Assembly: GCF_030161095.1 (NCBI RefSeq)
Contig: NZ_BSPP01000001.1
Coordinates: 45,501 to 109,500, forward strand
Direction: 5' to 3'
DNA from: Cypionkella aquatica
GTDB lineage: Bacteria > Pseudomonadota > Alphaproteobacteria > Rhodobacterales > Rhodobacteraceae
Length of the DNA: 64,000 nt
Below are positions 61,693 through 64,000 of the stretch, piece by piece; the first letter of the stretch is position 1; each line of letters begins with the position of its first letter. The notes beneath the pieces were generated by a model, which saw nothing but the letters and a program-made list of their open reading frames with translations, was not told the DNA's origin and ran no database searches. The translations under genes were made by a program, and so were the position numbers.

Positions 61693-62579
61693 ACACCTCC
61701 AAAGCCCCCCTTTCCCCCGCCATCCGCGCAGCTTTTTGGATGATCGGCTCGATCCTTGCGTTTTCCGCGATGGCGATTGCCGCAAAAGAGATTGGCCCGC
61801 GCCACGACACGTTTGAGATCATGACCGTGCGCTCGGCTGTCGGTTTCGTGTTGGTCGTGGCACTTGCGACCGCAACTGGACGTTTGTCCGAGATTACGGC
61901 GCGCAATCTGGGTGGTCATACCGTGCGTAATGTCATCCATTTCACCGGGCAAAACCTGTGGTTCTGGGGCCTGACCATGATCCCGCTGGCGCAATTGTTT
62001 GCCATCGAATTCACCTCGCCGCTTTGGGTCGTGCTGCTTGCCGCCCTGCTGCTGGGTGAAAAGCTGACCAAAACGCGCCTGATCGCGGCCGCGTTGGGCT
62101 TTGTCGGCGTGCTGATTGTCGCCCGCCCTGATATGGCGCATATCAACCATGGTGTGCTGGCCGCAGCCGGGGCAGCGCTTTGCTTTGCCACCACCAATGT
62201 CGTCACCAAAAAACTGACCAAGGGCATCTCTATCCTGTGCATCTTGTTCTGGCTGACCTTGATGCAGTTCTTTTTCGGCCTTGCCGCAGCGTTGAGCGAT
62301 GGCATCTTCCATCTGCCCACCGCCCAGACGCTGCCTTGGCTCTGCGTGATCGGCCTTGCCGGTGTCACCGCGCATTATTGTGTCACCGCTGCGCTCAAGA
62401 TCGCGCCCGCCTCTTATGTGATGCCGCTGGATTTCCTACGCCTGCCGCTGATCGCCATCGTGGGCGCGCTGGTCTATGCCGAGCCGCTGGACCCCTATGT
62501 GATCCTTGGGGCTGCGGTGATCTTCGCTGGCATCTGGCTGAACATCCGCGCGGAAATCAGGCCGAAAGGTCACATCTGA
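61689..62579 (+). CDS. EamA/DMT-family transporter
   Basis: A 296-residue membrane protein with about ten helices in two EamA repeats (AAFWMIGSILAFSAMAIAAKEIG... and AAAGAALCFATTNVVTKKLTKG...). Members export amino acids, nucleosides or metabolites; the substrate is not predictable. It overlaps the MFS gene by four bases, so two exporters are translated together. Confidence 0.9.
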   Translation: MNTSKAPLSPAIRAAFWMIGSILAFSAMAIAAKEIGPRHDTFEIMTVRSAVGFVLVVALATATGRLSEITARNLGGHTVRNVIHFTGQNLWFWGLTMIPLAQLFAIEFTSPLWVVLLAALLLGEKLTKTRLIAAALGFVGVLIVARPDMAHINHGVLAAAGAALCFATTNVVTKKLTKGISILCILFWLTLMQFFFGLAAALSDGIFHLPTAQTLPWLCVIGLAGVTAHYCVTAALKIAPASYVMPLDFLRLPLIAIVGALVYAEPLDPYVILGAAVIFAGIWLNIRAEIRPKGHI

Positions 62580-62723
62580 CTCTGTCCAAAGTGGTGACGC
62601 CGCGTCATTGATTGACCGATGCGCCAAGTTCCGCTTAGCGTGACAAATCACCGCATTGAACGCATTAACCCTCGGCAAAGCAGGGACATGCCAAGATGCA
62701 GCATCGGTTACGGGGAGTATACC

Positions 62724-63824
62724 ATGAAGCACATCATCACAGCCGTCGGCGCGCTGGCACTGACCACGACGCTGGCACAGGCAGGGGGTCTTGATCGCTC
62801 GGGCCAAAGCATCGCTTCGATCTTTGAGGACGGCGATTATGTCGAACTCAGCTTCGGCCATGTCTCGCCGGACGTCACTGGTACGGCCGTGGCTGGTTTG
62901 GGTGGGTTTTCGTCCGGCGATATGGCGGGCGGCTATAACCAGATCGGCATGGCGGTGAAAACCAAACTGAATGACCACTGGGATCTGGGTGTGATTTTCG
63001 ACCAGCCGTTTGGCGCGAAGGTCAGCTATCCGGCGGGCACCAACTATTTCGCCCAAGGCTCCACGGCGGAACTGAATTCGACCGCGCTGACCACGGTGCT
63101 AAAGTATAAAACCGACAACAACATCAGCATTTTTGGCGGTCTGCGCTACGAGCTGATGGATGCCAAGGCTTCGGTGCCTTTCGTGGCAAGCTATAAGGTC
63201 GAGTCGGATCAATCGAGCGGGCTGGGCTATCTGGTCGGCGTCGCTTATGAAAAACCAGAGATCGCCTTGCGGGTGGCACTGACCTATAATTCCAAAATCA
63301 GCCATGATTTCAAAACAGTTGAATCCAGCCTGCTGACCGGCGGCGCGGATGTGGCGGGCACAACCTCGGTGGATTCGCCGCAAAGCGTCAATCTTGAGTT
63401 CCAGTCTGGTGTCGCCAAAGATACGCTGGTGTTCGGCTCGATACGCTGGGTGGATTGGTCATCCTTCGTGATCGACCCTGCTGGCTATCCCGCCCCGTCG
63501 CCGTTGGTGTCGTATGACTCTGACACAGTGACCTATACTTTGGGCGTCGGCCGTCGGTTTAACGAAAACTGGTCCGGCTCGGTTTCGATCGGTTTTGAGG
63601 ATCAGAGCGGCGGTTTCGCGTCAAACCTTGGGCCGCATGATGGCAAAACCAGCATCACCATCGGGGCTGCCTATACCACTGCAAGCAAGCTGAAAATCTC
63701 GGGCGGCGTGTCCTATATCCGCATCGGCGATGCAAAGACTTCGTTGAACGACTCCACTACGGCCTCGAATTTCTCGGACAATTCGGCGATCGGAGTTGGG
63801 ATGCGGATTTCCTACGCGTTCTGA
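62724..63824 (+). CDS. FadL/OmpP1-family outer membrane protein
   Basis: A 366-residue protein with a Sec signal peptide (about residues 1-20, LTTTLAQA) and a beta-barrel rich in alternating strands. It opens GGLDRSGQSIASIFEDGDYVELSFGHVSP, the FadL-type plug and first strand, and ends in Phe (MRISYAF), the signal for outer membrane assembly. Such proteins take up long-chain fatty acids and other hydrophobic compounds. GGGGAG precedes the ATG at 62724. Followed by a strong terminator. Confidence 0.93.
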   Translation: MKHIITAVGALALTTTLAQAGGLDRSGQSIASIFEDGDYVELSFGHVSPDVTGTAVAGLGGFSSGDMAGGYNQIGMAVKTKLNDHWDLGVIFDQPFGAKVSYPAGTNYFAQGSTAELNSTALTTVLKYKTDNNISIFGGLRYELMDAKASVPFVASYKVESDQSSGLGYLVGVAYEKPEIALRVALTYNSKISHDFKTVESSLLTGGADVAGTTSVDSPQSVNLEFQSGVAKDTLVFGSIRWVDWSSFVIDPAGYPAPSPLVSYDSDTVTYTLGVGRRFNENWSGSVSIGFEDQSGGFASNLGPHDGKTSITIGAAYTTASKLKISGGVSYIRIGDAKTSLNDSTTASNFSDNSAIGVGMRISYAF

Positions 63825-63842
63825 TCCTCAGTCTTTAACTTT

Positions 63843-63876
63843 GCGGCCCCGCAGTGCTTGCGGGGCCGCGTTTATT
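63843..63876 (+). terminator. rho-independent terminator of the FadL-like gene
   Basis: GCGGCCCCGCA pairs with TGCGGGGCCGC around a GTGCT loop, followed by GTTTATTTT. It lies about 20 bases after the stop codon. Confidence 0.88.
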
Positions 63877-63936
63877 TTCGCTTCCCCCTCCCGGCCTGCG
63901 CCTGTAACAAAAGCCTGCCAAACCCCGGAGGCCGCG

Positions 63937-64000
63937 ATGATCTACACCTCAGCACAACATTTTCGCGCCGCCGAGCAGAAGCGCGTTTTGCTCTTTGGCA
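63937..64000 (+). CDS. start of a truncated gene, possible P-loop NTPase
   Basis: An ATG at 63937 with GGAG seven bases upstream begins a frame that is still open at the window edge after 21 codons (MIYTSAQHFRAAEQKRVLLFG). The KRVLLFG end looks like the strand leading into a P-loop, and short Rhodobacteraceae nucleoside/ATP-binding proteins begin this way. The rest of the gene lies outside the window, so identity is tentative. Confidence 0.6.
   Translation, partial: MIYTSAQHFRAAEQKRVLLFG

Noticed and set aside
1..64000. CRISPR array, insertion sequence, prophage or rRNA operon
   Set aside because: No regularly spaced direct repeats, transposase, integrase, phage structural gene or rRNA sequence was seen in the window.

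Overview
The window looks like a chromosomal housekeeping segment of an alphaproteobacterium of the Rhodobacteraceae (Rhodobacter/Pseudorhodobacter-like). Support comes from the GC-rich coding sequence, an iscR-desulfurase-sufBCD-sufS operon led by an Rrf2 regulator without the usual cysteine triad, the dusB(nifR3)-ntrBC-ntrYX-hfq-hflX string, the fused ispDF gene, a non-zinc HemB and two Rhodobacteraceae-style proteins of unknown function. I see no insertion sequence, prophage, CRISPR array, rRNA or replication origin. One tRNA gene, tRNA-Arg(CCG), is present.

Layout. 0.2-3.1 kb: a leftward block with isocitrate dehydrogenase, an HD-domain protein, a small unknown protein and an alpha/beta hydrolase. 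3.2-11.3 kb: the rightward iron-sulfur assembly operon, with a methyltransferase-like protein and two Yip1-type membrane proteins embedded in it. 11.3-13.1 kb: tRNA-Arg, rpe and a LuxR-type solo regulator. 13.1-13.5 kb: a 430-base non-coding gap with RNA-like hairpins and two large perfect palindromes. 13.5-15.3 kb: rpsB-tsf (leftward). 15.5-19.7 kb: sthA, a structured repeat, the pseudouridine catabolism pair psuK-psuG, and a DUF502 membrane protein. 19.9-25.1 kb: bdhA, a probable small RNA, an orphan peptide-binding protein, an entericidin-like lipoprotein, a kinase-universal stress protein fusion and a phosphoesterase. 25.1-34.7 kb: second copy of the structured repeat, XRE-cupin regulator, FrnE-like protein, Bcr/CflA exporter, mfd, hemB, a Tat lipoprotein and a beta-hydroxyacid dehydrogenase. 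34.8-37.3 kb: a penicillin acylase homologue. 37.3-46.2 kb: the leftward dusB-ntrBC-ntrYX-hfq-hflX nitrogen-control block. 46.4-53.2 kb: ispDF-pgpA-pncC, esterase, coq10-like, hpt, a diheme cytochrome c, a GST and lipA. 53.3-64.0 kb: aquaporin, two family-specific unknowns, an MttB-like methyltransferase, guaA, a small monooxygenase, a nitroreductase, two transporters, a FadL-like porin and a truncated gene.

Regulatory highlights. The iron-sulfur operon promoter at 3085-3113 has an Irr/ICE-type palindrome lying on its -10 box. A second, extended ICE-like palindrome sits inside the cysteine desulfurase gene, in a run of codons untypical of the gene. Both NtrC and NtrX lack the GAFTGA loop needed for sigma-54 activation. 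hflX appears to extend upstream of its first standard start codon, possibly to a CTG that overlaps the hfq stop.

The features most likely to be new are non-coding: the promoter-hairpin-terminator unit at 20792-20902, the structured gap at 13240-13392, the two diverged copies of a folded repeat of about 160 bases (16965-17136 and 25201-25364), and the TGTCC-N6-GGACA palindromes. All positions, motifs and frames were read by eye. Family assignments rest on recognised motifs, not on searches.
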